A stretch of 64,000 nucleotides of DNA from Perilla frutescens (lineage: Eukaryota; Streptophyta; Magnoliopsida; Lamiales; Lamiaceae): positions 45,653,501 through 45,717,500 of the forward strand of contig BRKX01000004.1 of assembly GCA_026008535.1 (NCBI GenBank). Reading direction: 5' to 3'. Below the pieces are notes generated by a model, which saw nothing but the letters and a program-made list of their open reading frames with translations, did no database searches and had not been told where the DNA came from. Position 1 is the stretch's first letter. The number at the start of each line of letters is the position of its first letter. Shown here piece after piece: positions 20,402 through 31,673 of this stretch. A program made the translations under genes and the position numbers.

Positions 20402-23400
20402 CATGGTTGTAAAAAATGGTCCAGGCGTCCGTCTAGGCGCTTGGTGGCCTGGAACCGTGGTGAAAACACTAAAATCGGGTGGTCTGGGCGGCCCGGTGCA
20501 TATACGGAACGCCGAGCGCCTAGGCGGCACATCGGCAGGCTAGGTGGCAAGACTAGGCAGCGCTTACATGGTTAGGCGGCCTCTTTTTTTTAATCTATTG
20601 TGTGTTTCAGATTTTAAATAAACCTGTTGGCAAAAGTGCAAAACTGAAAAAATGTATTTTCTCATTGCCTAAAAAAATAGATAGCCCTAGCCGCTCATCA
20701 ATCATCATTCGCTCTGATGTAGTCTTCAACTCGACGCTCGCGGCTCGCCGTCCCATTCATCATCTCTGGTCTCCTATCCTGCCTGCCGCCGTTGCGGCGT
20801 CGTATCGTCACATCGCCTCACCTCCGTAGTCTCGCCTTGCAGCCATCAGCCCATCATACTATTTTCTATCCAAAAGATACATTTTTCCCCTTTTTGTATT
20901 TTTTATATAATATGCAAGCATGAAAGAGTTGAAAGACAGGTTGTTAATGTTAATTGATTTATAGAACACGATGTTTTCTGTTGCTGCATCTTGGATTTTG
21001 CTTGGGTTATGGACGTTCTTATGTGTTGGTTTTGTGAATTCATACTATTTCTTAGAGTAGTTTGCAACTTTGCATTGAGTATAAGTGTATAACAAGTTTA
21101 CAAGTATAAAATTGTGTGTATGCGGGGAAAATTTTAATGGAAAGAACAATCATTAATTATATGAATGATTGTGTTGTGTGTCTGCATGAGGGTTGGATGG
21201 TTAGAGGTGGCTTTCTATTTTGATAGTGATAGTTGTGCATGAAATTTTGAGGTATCTTGCCAATGTAATTATTTTTCTGACACATACTCTATAGTGGAGA
21301 GAGGGATTGGTTTCGCACTTATGCCTATTCTGTTATTTTTGTAATGATTTAGATATTTTTTATAATGATTGGAACAATCATGATTGGTAATGAACTAATG
21401 ATTCGAACAATGTGATATATTTTTGTTATGCCTATTCTACAACAGTTGAGATCTTTAGTTTATTGAGTCAGGGATTCTTGTAAGTATGCATATCTTTTTC
21501 CTTAGTTTTCGTATAAATTAAATGCATTATGAGTGTTTTGTCTTTTATTTTGTTTTTACTTTGTAGATCATATTTGAAATGGAAACATCAAGTATTGCTT
21601 CAGCTGCTTAAACTTCTAAATCTAAAACTGTGTTTAAATGGAATTCAAATGATGTTGGATGGAATTATGGCATCTTAGTTGATGCAAAGAATATGGATAA
21701 AGTTCAATGCATCAAATGTGGGAAGAAAATTTCTGGAGGGATTTATAGAATTAAAGAGCACATTGCACAGATAAAAGGAAATGGTTCTTCCTGTACAAAA
21801 GCTTCAAAAGAAGATCAAGAAATTTGTAGAAATGCGATTAATGAGGCGAAGCTTAAGAAGAAAATGAAGAAAGATGGAGGGGAAGAGCTGAGATCACAGG
21901 TCAATATTCACAATGACCCTCGTGAAGAAGATATTGATGTTGATCAATTGAAAGAGTCTTTTGAGTCTATGAAATCACCACGAAGTCTTGGCCCCATGGA
22001 TAAATTTGCAAATCCTATATCTCCTGAGGCTTGTTTGAGTTCTGGAAAGAGCAAACTACGGGAACAAAACATCAAGAATGCATTTGATAAACAAAGATCA
22101 GCAACTATGAGTGAATATATGTCTAGAGGACTTATGAAGCTGGTGTTTCATTTAACTGTCTCGAGTTAGATAGTTGGAAGTTGTTGGTAGAGTCCGTTGA
22201 CCAATATGGACCGGGATATGTACCTCTTACCATATATGATTATACTGTGCCATTGTTGAATAAAGAGATTGATAGGACTAAAAATTTGTTGAAGACACAT
22301 AAAACTGAGTGGAGATTGAATGGATGCTCGATTATGATAGATGGTTGGAGTGATAGAAAGAGAAGAAGCATCATTAACTTGTGTGTCAATTCAAAATTGG
22401 GCACTGTTTTCCTTTCTTCTAAGGATTTTTCTGACATTGCACACGCAAGTGAAGTAATATTTGAGTATGTTGATCAATGCATTGATGAAGTTGGCCCAGA
22501 CAATGTGGTTCAAATTGTAACTGACAATGCATCGACCAATATGGGGGCTGCAAAGTTGTTGAAGGAGAAGAGGCCAACCATCTTTTGGACTTCATGTGCT
22601 GCTCATACAATAGATCTTATGCTTGAATCTATTGCAAAACAATCGAGGTTCAAGAAAGTTATTGATCAAGCAAGAGCATTGACAGCCTTTCTTTATGCAC
22701 ACCACAAGGTTTTGGCAATGATGATGTCATTCACAAAAAAGAAGGATATAGTGAGATCGGGGGTGACATAATTTGCTTCTGCATTTCTTACTTTGCAAAG
22801 TATAAATGACAAAGGATTAGAATTGAAGGCAATGTTTGGAAGTCATGAATGAGAAGAGTGCAAGTTTTCTAAGAGTGTCAAAGGAAAATCGGCTTACACT
22901 ACAGTGGTGCGCCTCACTTTCTGGAGTGGTGTTGCATTGTGCTTGGAAGTTTTCACGCCTTTGATTAAGGTACTCCGAATTGCTGATAGTGATAGAAAGC
23001 CATCAATGGGTTTTGTATACGGAGAGCTTGTCCAAGCAAAGGAGGATATCAAAATTGCTGAACATAGTATTCCAAAAAACTATGAGCCAATCATTGAGGT
23101 TATTGATGCACGGATTAAAGATAGGTTTGATAGCCCATTGCATTTGACAGCTCATGTGTTGAATCATTTGTACCACTACAAGAATCCAATTCTTCATTTG
23201 GAACACGATGTCACGATTGGTATGATTGAGTGCATGGATATCCTGTTTCCGGGAGATGTTGATTTACAAGATAAAATCTTGAATGAAGAATTTCCCAAGT
23301 ATAGGGACAAGGAGTAGCTTTTTGGGAAACTAGTTGCAGTGAAAGGATGTTCTTTGAATGATGCTAGATTTGATCCAGGTAAATTAAATAATTTCATTTT

Positions 23401-24342
23401 CTTATTTTCAGAGCAATTTATTTTTAGTTTCTTTATTGATATGTTTTTATTTTCTTTTTATGTAGCATCTTGGTGGTCGAATTTTGGTGCAATAACTCCT
23501 AACTTGCAAAGATTGGCTATGAGAATTCTTTTATTAACAAGTAGTTCATCTGGTTGTGAAAGAAACTGGAGCGTATTGAAGGGGTTAGCTTATTTATCTT
23601 TTAAATTATTATTGTATTTTTTAGCTAATTTGATTTAATATTTTCAACATTGTAAAGTATTTTGTTGTAGGTACATACAAAAAAGAGGAATAGATTGGGT
23701 ATAAAGCTACTTAACAATCTTGTGTTTGTCCAATTCAATGCAAGATTGTTGAGCAAACAAAAGAGAGAAAAAGATAGAAGTGATGTGGATACATTACTTT
23801 CCAATGATTCAACAACGGTACAAGAATGGATTGTTAATGATATTGTTGTATTTGTTGTTGATGATGATGATGATGATGATGATGATGTTGGTGGTGGTAT
23901 GGGAGGACTGGGGTCTCGAACTCCAAAATATCGAACAGTAAGAGAATTGTATGATGAGAATTTTGAGTCTGAGGATGAGGAAATTACTGAGAATGGAGAT
24001 GAAGATGAGTTAGATGGAGATCATTTCTTGGGAGATGTTTGAATTTTGGATATTTTGAACTTTTAGTGTTGTTTTGTTTTGACTTTTGGAGATTTGAACT
24101 TTGAATGTTGTTTTGTTTGGAATCTTGGATGATTTAAATTTTGAATGTTGTTTTGTTTGGAATTTTGGATAATCTGAACTTTGAACATTTTGTTTGTAAT
24201 ATTGTAGTTTATGAATTTGATAGGGTATAAATAAATAAATAAATAAATAACGTCTAGCTGCCGCTTAGACCCCGCCTAAGTGGCCTAGGCGCTAGGTCCC
24301 CCTCAACCGCCCGACTAGCGCCTAGCGACTTTTACAACCATG
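20402..24342 (+). mobile_element. BED-finger hAT element, pseudogenised
   Basis: Terminal inverted repeats CATGGTTGTAAAA and TTTTACAACCATG are perfect over 13 bp. Flanks ACTATTAA (20394-20401) and ATTATTAA (24343-24350) match 7 of 8. GC-rich subterminal blocks (GTCTAGGCGCTTGG left; CTAGGCGCTAGG right) contrast with the AT-rich body. It encodes a broken transposase and may be the autonomous relative of the element at 16056-18739. Confidence 0.93.
21579..24042 (+). pseudogene. hAT transposase (BED, DUF659-like core, hATC), broken
   Basis: Starts at ATG 21579 but meets TAA at 21609-21611. The BED zinc finger follows (VQCIKCGKKISGGIYRIKEH, about 21702). A frameshift near 22130 leads into the core with QYGPGY, IMIDGWSD, VTDNASTNMGAA and CAAHTIDLMLE. 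Further in-frame stops lie at 22769-22771, about 22851 and 23315. Two probable introns follow: GTAAAT...TTATGTAG (about 23379-23465) and GTTAGC...TTGTAG (about 23583-23670). The dimerisation block GCERNWSVLKG is at about 23555, and the tail has an eight-residue Asp run (GAT repeat, about 23861-23887). Confidence 0.92.
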
Positions 24343-24350
24343 ATTATTAA

Positions 24351-25324
24351 GTAGCCAGATAGGTTATTGTATTATTTATATTATTATGTCTCTAGTTCTC
24401 TATGATTTATGTTCCTCTGTAATACCTTGTAATGGAGTTCCAATATTTCAATTCATGCTATGAGATTGACAATTCATTCTAAAAATAATGTTTACCAATA
24501 TAGATTAAATTAAATTACAAAAAATACATTTAAATTACAATATATCATAAAATGAGGAGATGATAAATATTTTGCAGGAATTGGAATATGCGCAATTTTT
24601 ATGGATGGAGAAGATGGAATAATCGGAAATTTTCCATTGGCAAATTGCACGGAGAGTTTCAAACGAAGATTGTGTGTGCGCGCTTTTTAATCTTTATAAA
24701 CTACTTATTTATGTACTATAATTTAGAGTTTAAATTATTCTTCCGTCATCTTAAATTATTGAATTGGCCACCAAAACTTAATTGCTTTTTTTTTTTTAAA
24801 TGATTGTAATTGATTTTTTTAAATGCGGACTATTATTCTCGAATTGATTGAGCTATTCGGTTGCCTTAAAATTATTATATGGTTGGTTATTTACATTCTT
24901 TTATACGTTTGAGATAATTGAATTTATTCCAAATATACTATATATCAAATTTATATGATCAACAATGATTCAATCTGTTTTTTTAGAACCAATTCACCTG
25001 TCTAATTTTAGTGGAATCAAATTTTTGTTTTATATTGGTGTAATGAAAAAATTGGATATTTCCCCATCAAAATTGCACATAGCAATGGACTTTCCAGAAA
25101 ATAATAGCAAACTCTTCAATTATAAATTAAAATTATAAATAATATTATGATATATGTGTTTTTTATTTTTGTTATTTAATAAAACTAGTATTTCTCTTGT
25201 ATGATGCACGAATAATATTTTATAATTTATGCTAATATATTTGAAGTATATATAAATATAAAAATTAATATATCTTTATATAAGTTCATCACAGGTAGTT
25301 TCTTTTACGATAACAATCTTCCCA
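24351..25324. other. AT-rich intergenic, nothing recognised
   Basis: No coding similarity, RNA gene or bounded repeat seen. Composition is strongly AT. Confidence 0.45.
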
Positions 25325-25333
25325 ATCTTTATA

Positions 25334-26950
25334 GAGCCGATTTTTTTTTCTAGCCACTCAAACTTTTAAAAAATTTATTTTAGCCAATAAGTTTTAAACA
25401 TATTTTTTTAGCCACTTTGGGCAATGCCCTTTAGACATTAAAAAAAATAAAAAAATAAATTGAAATATCCCACCTACCCCTACCCATCACACTTCAGATC
25501 TGTTTTTCATTTCCATCTTCATCTTCATCGTCGATCTTCATTTCTTGGATCATATTTCTCGTCGTAGTTCGACCATGCCGAGCTAGTGTAGTGAGCAACC
25601 AAGTTCAACTTTTACAAAAAAAAAGTGATTTTATTCTTAATTGCGCACTAAATTGTTCTTAAGTGCACTCAAGACCCGACACGCACAAGTCGTGCACGCA
25701 TGTAACAATGAACATTGGCAGAACAATTCGGCAGACATCTACAGACATCGACATAACTTCGGTTGATAATTTCCGAGCATCGGCAGAACAGTAGTTGATA
25801 ATTTGGCCTCGGGTGCGCGCGAGTGGCCACAAAGCGTGCTCACACAAGGCATGCACGCGATTTTCTTCTTAACTGCGCGCTGAATTGTTCTTAACTGTGC
25901 GCATAAAGCATGCGCGCGTGCGCAAACCTTGCAGAACATCGGCAGAACACATCGGCAGACATCTACAGACATCAGCACAACATCGGTTGATAATTTTCGG
26001 GCATCGACAGAACGACTGTTGATAATTTGCCCTCCGGTGTGCGCTTGTAGCCACAAAGCGTGCTCATACAAGGCATGCGAGGGATTTTCTTCTTAAGTGC
26101 GCGCTGAATTATTCTTAATTGCGCGCACAAGCATGCACGCACGCGCAGACCTCGACAGAACACATCGGTAGACATTGATATAATATCGGTTGATAATTTC
26201 CAGGCATCGGCAGAACAACAGTTGATAATTTGGCCTTAGGTGTACGCATGTGGCCACAAAGTGTGCGCACACAAGCCTAGCGCACATGCACATTGACTGC
26301 GTACTGGTAATTGCGCACTAGGGTCAGTTAAGAACATTTTTTTAGATTTTTGAAGGTTGTAAAAATACTTAATTTTTTTTCAGATTTTCAAAAATCAACT
26401 ATATTAGAGATGAGTTTAAGTACTTCTGTTATCAAAGCATGTCTATTATGTGTTGAAAATTATTCTACTCAATTTTTCCCCAAATCAAACCTCAAAAATA
26501 AACAACACCAAACAATCTAACGATATTATTAATAATTAGATCTGAAACTTACACGCGTTGGAGAAGGATTTTCTATTTCTTCTCTTGAATTTTCAGAGGT
26601 CAGCAATGGCTCGTTGGTGGAGAAATCTGGAGAGAGAAAAATGAGATTGTGAAGAAGATTGTTCCAGAGTGGTCGACAATTTGGAGAAATATTCCAGAGT
26701 GGTCGACGATTTCTTCCTGATTCTGCTGCAGATTGTGAAGAAGATAAGATTGCAGAGGAGAGATAAAATTTTCAAAATCTGATTTCAAAATGTGAATGGC
26801 GGCTGCTGTGGGGGAATTTAAAATATTGTTTCTTTTTTAAAATGAATATGAGGGTATTTTGGTAATTATGACTAAATAAAATATATTTAAAAGTTACTGG
26901 CTAAATTAAGTTTTTTAAAAGTTTGACCGGCTAGTTTGGCCCATTTCCAC
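25334..26950. mobile_element. non-autonomous Mutator-like element
   Basis: Inverted ends: CTAGCCACTCAAACTTTTA near the left and TTAAAAGTTTGACCGGCTAG near the right, continuing for about 45 bp with TTTAGCCA/TGGCTAAA. Flanked by an identical 9-bp ATCTTTATA (25325-25333 and 26951-26959), the duplication size typical of Mutator-like elements. No MURA-type transposase is present. The interior holds a CpG-rich tandem repeat. Confidence 0.72.
25629..26310. repeat. three ~230-bp tandem repeats, CpG-rich
   Basis: Units begin near 25629, 25861 and 26085 (steps of 232 and 224 bp). Each holds TTCTTAA.TGCGC, a GCGCGTGCGC-type alternating segment, GAACA.CGGCAGA, GGTTGATAATTT and GGCCACAAAG in the same order. 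The third unit is shorter. Minus-strand frames through the units repeat ALW..H..GQIIN words; I regard these as repeat translation and not as a gene. Confidence 0.88.
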
Positions 26951-26976
26951 ATCTTTATATATATAACAATACAAAG

Positions 26977-27177
26977 ATTCATTATCAAGGGTAACCCGCA
27001 ACCGCTACCGAAGTGCGCAGTGGGTAAATATCGCCCCTGTGTAATAGCCTATAAACCACACAGGAGAGGTAAATCACACTTGACAGCTCACACCTAGTGG
27101 TGTTGGTAGTGTGAATCGAACTTGAGACCTTTGACCTCAAGATAACACCACTCCACCACTAGGTCATCCCCAAAGGG
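26977..27177 (-). mobile_element. tRNA-derived SINE (copy 2)
   Basis: Same family as 20068-20282: minus-strand head GGGGATGACCTAGTGG, B-box AGTTCGATTC, and tail GGTTGCGGGTTACCC. Flanks ACAATACAAAG and ACAATAAAG give an imperfect duplication. It lies 27 bp beyond the end of the Mutator-like element. Confidence 0.82.
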
Positions 27178-27269
27178 ACAATAAAGGAAAGGGGAACGGT
27201 TTACGTATGGTTCGATCCCACACCCTTGTTGAATTTATCTATGCCGTGAAATCCCTCTGCCACATTAAA

Positions 27270-27967
27270 GGATTTTTAGTAACCTTTGTGTTTTCACGCC
27301 AAAATATTACTTCACGGTAATTATTTGATGTAAAATAAAAGCAATACTCTAATATGTTGGTATGTATTATATATATGTAGATATTACCTATTATATACTT
27401 GAGTATATTGGTTTAAAAAACCGATTATGTTATATTATATTATTTTATATATACTAACTTATAGATAAAAATTATTATAATTAACATATCATGTTATATT
27501 ATAGTATATGTTTTCTTTGATATATATATGCGATTTTATTATATTATAGATACGATACACAATTAAATCACTAATTAATTTTATAATTAAGCAATTATTT
27601 CAGAATTAGTTCTATAGTTATCGTGTATATTAAGTTAATTCCATAATATAATAGTTAATTTACAAAGTAGTATTGATATGTGTGTGTGTGTATATATTAT
27701 AATATAATATAAGCCTCCATATAATAATTAGACATATTTACACGTATATATAGGATCTATTGATATATAAATAATCTATTATATAAATGCATATATATGT
27801 GTGTATAAATTATTATGTATATTATATATATATAACATAATTATATTATGTTGTATTTTATTTTATATAAAGTTATGATATATAATTAAATTAATATATA
27901 TTTATTAAAGTTACTACATTAAGAAAATATGTTTTAGCGGGAAAACACAAAGACTGTTAAAAGTCGA
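27270..27967. mobile_element. possible AT-rich TIR element
   Basis: TTTTTAGTAACCTTTGTG.TTTTC.CGCCAAAATATT at the left is repeated in inverted form at 27921-27967 (GCGGGAAAACACAAAGACTG). The roughly 600 bp between is almost pure AT with TATATA runs. No target duplication was found. Confidence 0.4.
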
Positions 27968-28195
27968 ATTTTTGTGTATATATATATAGAGAGAGATGGG
28001 ATCATGTGAGAACTACACCCCCTGTGAGAACTGAGAACCAATCTGATTCACACATCTATTCAATTTGGACGGCTGCAGATTAGACTTTTAAGCGGTGGCA
28101 AAATTGTGAATTATTACAAGTTTTAAATATGCGGGGGTATTTTTGGTAATTAATATAGCTATACAAACACTCTGAGATCTGTTGATAGAAAAGGA

Positions 28196-28545
28196 AAAGT
28201 TGTTATTTGTTGTCGCCGGTGAAGTGAAGGCCCTCCAAACGCAGCTCAAAGAGATCAAGTGGTTTCTCGAAGATGCCGACAGAAAGCAGCACGAAAGCAA
28301 AATCGTGCGCAATTAGATCGCCGAGATTAGAGATCTTGCAAACAGATCTGAATATGTGGTCGTGAAATACAGCGTTCGAATGTCTTCGTCTTCAGATGGA
28401 TGGGGACGAAGACTACTCCATCGATTTTTTGGTGTTCGACACAGTTCCTCACTCTACCAACTAAGCTCTGAGATGTTGCTTATTAAATCAGAGCTTGCAA
28501 GAATCACCGATGCCATGGAAGGCTCTGTGTTTGGTGATATTTATA
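28196..28545 (+). pseudogene. captured NLR (CC/Rx-N type) gene fragment
   Basis: The translation holds LQTQLKEIKWFLEDAD, SKIVRN then a TAG (28314-28316) where a Trp is expected, and IAEIRDLANRSEYVV. After a frame change it has LYQLSSEMLLIKSELARITDAM. These are the successive helices of the Rx N-terminal coiled-coil domain of plant CC-NBS-LRR immune receptors. The nucleotide-binding and LRR domains are absent. A fragment without a start and with stops, so not a working receptor. Confidence 0.82.
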
Positions 28546-28556
28546 TAACTCATTCA

Positions 28557-28757
28557 TTAATTAATGAGGAGATTGAAATTTGGTGCTCCATTTTGGTGGT
28601 AGTAAATGCGGTCCAGCAGCTTTGTTACCAAAGAGATGCAGAAGAGATTGTCGGCGTCGATGAAGAATCCCATTCCGGCAATAACGATTGCTGTGAAATG
28701 ATACCATTGTGTTTTGGCAAGATCTAATGCGTTTAGCACTTGCAATTCCTTAGCCAT
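28557..28757 (-). pseudogene. captured PHT1 phosphate transporter 5' fragment
   Basis: From ATG at 28757 (minus) the protein reads MAKELQVLNALDLAKTQ, then WYHFTAIVIAGMGFF, then FCISLVTKLLDRIYYH. This is the N-terminus and first membrane helix of the PHT1 family of H+/phosphate symporters. Similarity stops after RIYYH, at what may be the capture boundary. The usual TDAYDLF is IDADNLF here. It lies head-to-tail against the NLR fragment on the other strand. Confidence 0.85.
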
Positions 28758-28879
28758 ATTCACACCTTCAAAATAAGAAATAATTATTCCATTAATATTT
28801 GAAGTTTATTTATGATCGTATTGTTGTGAATTGGAAAAATGAAAAATCTCGAGCGACTACTGTGAACACAATCGTCATT

Positions 28880-29190
28880 CTATGTGTGATCTATTTTAGC
28901 ACTGTTGTAACTTATTTTAGCACTACTGTGAACTATTTTAGCATTGCCATGTACTTTAACACTACTGTGATCTATTTTAGCACTGTTGTAATCTATTTTA
29001 GCACTACTGTGAACTATTTTAGCACTTAGGTTGACGAAGCTGATTAAGCTGTTATTTTGAATTTTTCACTATCAGTACTTTAGCACTACTGTGATCTAGT
29101 TTAGCACTGTTGTAACCTATTTTAGCACTACTGTGAACTATTTTAGTGCTAAAATAAGTCATGATAGTGCTAAAATAAGGAATGACAATG
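28880..29190. repeat. TATTTTAGCACT repeat cluster, left
   Basis: About ten copies of CTATTTTAGCACTACTGTGAA-like 20-22-bp units. Near 29142 orientation flips to AGTGCTAAAATAAG units, giving a large inverted repeat. Confidence 0.85.
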
Positions 29191-29379
29191 CTAAAATACT
29201 AAATTGAAAAATATACACGTAAATCACATATGCAATGCTAAACTCTAAACTATAATATAAATGTACAAAATAAATTATATAACACTGTCGCCTCTTCAAA
29301 TCATAAACATTATTCAAAAGCATCCACATAATTAAATTACCGAATATTTTTAATTAGGAGAATGGATTGTGACGAGCAG

Positions 29380-29452
29380 CACAAAACTACGTGGCATATT
29401 TTAAGATTTGTAGTTTGCATATGAGGATCAGTGCATACTACGTGGCATCAAT
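29380..29452. repeat. paired CTACGTGGCAT motifs
   Basis: CTACGTGGCAT occurs twice about 50 bp apart (near 29389 and 29439). It contains ACGTGGC, the core of abscisic-acid-responsive elements. Function inside a transposon is unknown. Confidence 0.5.
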
Positions 29453-29684
29453 TAAATTATCAGTTCATTAAATAGTCATATTAAAAAAATAAAAATTTTA
29501 ATGTATAAATAATATATATACACACGCATATACATTATTTATGCAAAAGTGATGGATAATGTGTGCATGTGGTTTTTTATTTGAATACTTCTATTGGTTT
29601 CAGACCTGTCAATAACATATTGCCGAAAGTGGCTCACACAAATTTATTTTATTACCAACAGAATAATTTGGGTGTATGTATATG

Positions 29685-29935
29685 CTAAAATAAGTGATTT
29701 TATGCTAAAACCTAAGAGAGACATGCTAAAAAAGGTGATGACAGTGCTAAAATAGAAAATAACAGTATTAAAACTCTGAAAGAATCATGCTAAAATAAGT
29801 CATGACAATGCTAAAATAGAAAAATGACAGTACTACAATCCTAAAAAAGTCATGCTAAAATAAGTCATGACAATGCTAAAATAGAAAATGACAGTGCTAA
29901 AACCCTAAAAGAGTCGTGCTAAAAAATCTCACGTA
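29685..29935. repeat. AGTGCTAAAATA repeat cluster, middle
   Basis: Ten or so units of CATGCTAAAATAAGTCATGACAATG-type, in the opposite orientation to most of the left cluster. Confidence 0.85.
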
Positions 29936-30000
29936 CAAATTGACATTTAATTTGATAAAAATAAATAAATACATAATCTTGATCTATAATTAATGGATAC

Positions 30001-30003
<3 letters not shown>

Positions 30004-30039
<36 letters not shown>

Positions 30040-30041
30040 TG
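30004..30041. repeat. (TTA)n microsatellite
   Basis: About twelve TTA units. Confidence 0.9.
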
Positions 30042-30454
30042 TAAATATCAACTTAGAATCGTGCCACAAAAAACAAAATTTTGCAAATTAAAGTTATAAG
30101 ATAGAATCAATTTCGGCAAAATAAAAAGTGATGTGTCTGATGGAGATTGAAGTTGTCCGGTGAGTAAAATAAAAAATGAGATTATTAATTTGAAGTAATT
30201 ATTAATTAGTGAGAATGAGAATAGATAGTACATTTTGTGCAGGAAAAGTAGTATATCCAGACATAAGATCGTCGAGTTTCTTATCGTTTGTTGGCAACAT
30301 TGAATTCTTCCTATGAATTCTTAATTATCTTGATTTTGTGTGTCTCATACATTCTTGATTATTTGAAGCTTTACTAACCCAAATGAAAATACAACCGTTA
30401 TTTACTTCTCTTTCATTTGTTTTAAAAGGTTGATTGATATTGAATTACAAAAGA

Positions 30455-30545
30455 CCATGACAGTGCTAAATAAGGTCATGACCGTACTAAAAAAGGTCAT
30501 GACAGTGCTAAAATAAGAAATGACAGTGCTAAAATCCGAAATTGA
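30455..30545. repeat. AGTGCTAAAATA repeat cluster, right
   Basis: Four units, ending in GAAAAATATACACGTAAA, a sequence that also follows the left cluster at about 29205. Confidence 0.8.
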
Positions 30546-30752
30546 AAAATATACACGTAAATTCTGAGTATTCATATATTTTCCGATTTTACCCTTACTA
30601 AGATACAGGGGCAGCGAAGTTGAATGTTATTACGGGATTGCCACCGTCTTTTTTTTAAATCTGGAGCAAATCTAGACCGTCCAAATACACCGAATCTATG
30701 ACTTAGATTGGTTCTCGGTTCTCACCTAGGATGTGGTTCCTTTTGGAACCCA

Positions 30753-30756
<4 letters not shown>

Positions 30757-30795
<39 letters not shown>
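30757..30795. repeat. (TA)n microsatellite
   Basis: About nineteen TA units directly at the right end of the gene-capturing element. Confidence 0.9.
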
Positions 30796-30797
<2 letters not shown>

Positions 30798-30899
30798 ATA
30801 AAGATGTTATGACAAATGTCACATTTTTTAGTAAGTATATAAATATCTTAATCGATCTAATTTTTATAGTTTCATATATCTTCAATGTAAAATTCACAA

Positions 30900-30928
30900 A
30901 AATAAAATAAAATAAAATAAAATAAAAT
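30900..30928. repeat. (AATAA)n microsatellite
   Basis: Five to six pentanucleotide units. Confidence 0.85.
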
Positions 30929-31336
30929 ATACGATATTATCTATATATATTATAACACACTCATGCAACCCACTTTTTCTCTCCCATTTATAAGAGTATT
31001 TTAGACAATTAACAATACAATAATTTAATAAATATTTAATTTAATGTTACATGCAAATTTCTATGATTAATATTTTTATAATTAATGCAAATTATGTGCT
31101 ACTAAAATTAACATGTGTTTATTCATTCATTCCTAATAAATTCCATTATATTCTATATAACTAATTAGAATATTATCATATAATTATATTAATCACGTCT
31201 ATACAAAATAAATTACATATCCTACAATTACTTTAGTCAATCTACAAAAATATTAATGTTAATCAAAGCATGTAATCATCAATTTATATAAATGTAAACG
31301 ATCTTCAATTACATTAATCAAGCAATGTAAGTTTTC

Positions 31337-31337
<1 letters not shown>

Positions 31338-31416
<79 letters not shown>
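31338..31416. repeat. (TAA)n microsatellite
   Basis: About 26 uninterrupted TAA units; likely polymorphic in length. Confidence 0.95.
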
Positions 31417-31417
<1 letters not shown>

Positions 31418-31653
31418 TGTTTACAAAATTTTATTCATTTCTATTTCTTTGAAGTCTTTTTAATATAATTACAATTATTTCTTTTTTTTTTTGCTATCTT
31501 TTTTATCTGATTTTTATGATGTTGCAAATTGAAAGAGTGATGGCCGTGATTGTTTGAAATAATCATTTTTATAATATTATATATTTTTCCCTTTATCATT
31601 GTCTTTTTCTTGACTTTGTTTCACACACGCACACATACACATAATAGAATATG

Positions 31654-31673
31654 CGTGTGTGTGTGTGTGTGTG
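31654..31673. repeat. (GT)n microsatellite used as hAT target
   Basis: Ten GT units ending exactly where the hAT terminus CAGTGGCGG begins; the array resumes at 60279 after the element. Confidence 0.9.

Larger units (their letters stand above)
27998..30756. mobile_element. TIR element carrying fragments of two host genes
   Basis: Inverted ends of roughly 80 bp: the left has GTGAGAACTGAGAACCAATCT and ATTTGGACGG; the right has the complement (AGATTGGTTCTCGGTTCTCAC, CCGTCCAAAT). Both ends abut TA runs, so the target duplication is unreadable. Inside are an NLR fragment (plus), a PHT1 fragment (minus) and three clusters of a TGCTAAAATA-type repeat. Architecture is like a Pack-MULE or other gene-capturing DNA transposon; the superfamily is not established. 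Confidence 0.75.

Noticed and set aside
25659..26293. Cys-rich repeated minus-strand frames that look like a small secreted protein family
   Set aside because: They coincide with the 230-bp tandem repeats, sit in several frames and lack a consistent start, so repeat translation explains them.
28356..28727. A 123-codon plus-strand frame as a real gene
   Set aside because: Its first part is out-of-context NLR fragment and its second part is antisense to the PHT1 fragment; no single protein is plausible.
28799..29029. Plus-strand frame with repeated YFST motifs
   Set aside because: It is the translation of the TATTTTAGCACT repeat cluster.
28880..29150. Regular short repeats resembling a CRISPR array
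   Set aside because: Units are contiguous variants of an AT-rich 20-22-bp word without unique spacers, and the sequence is a plant nuclear transposon.
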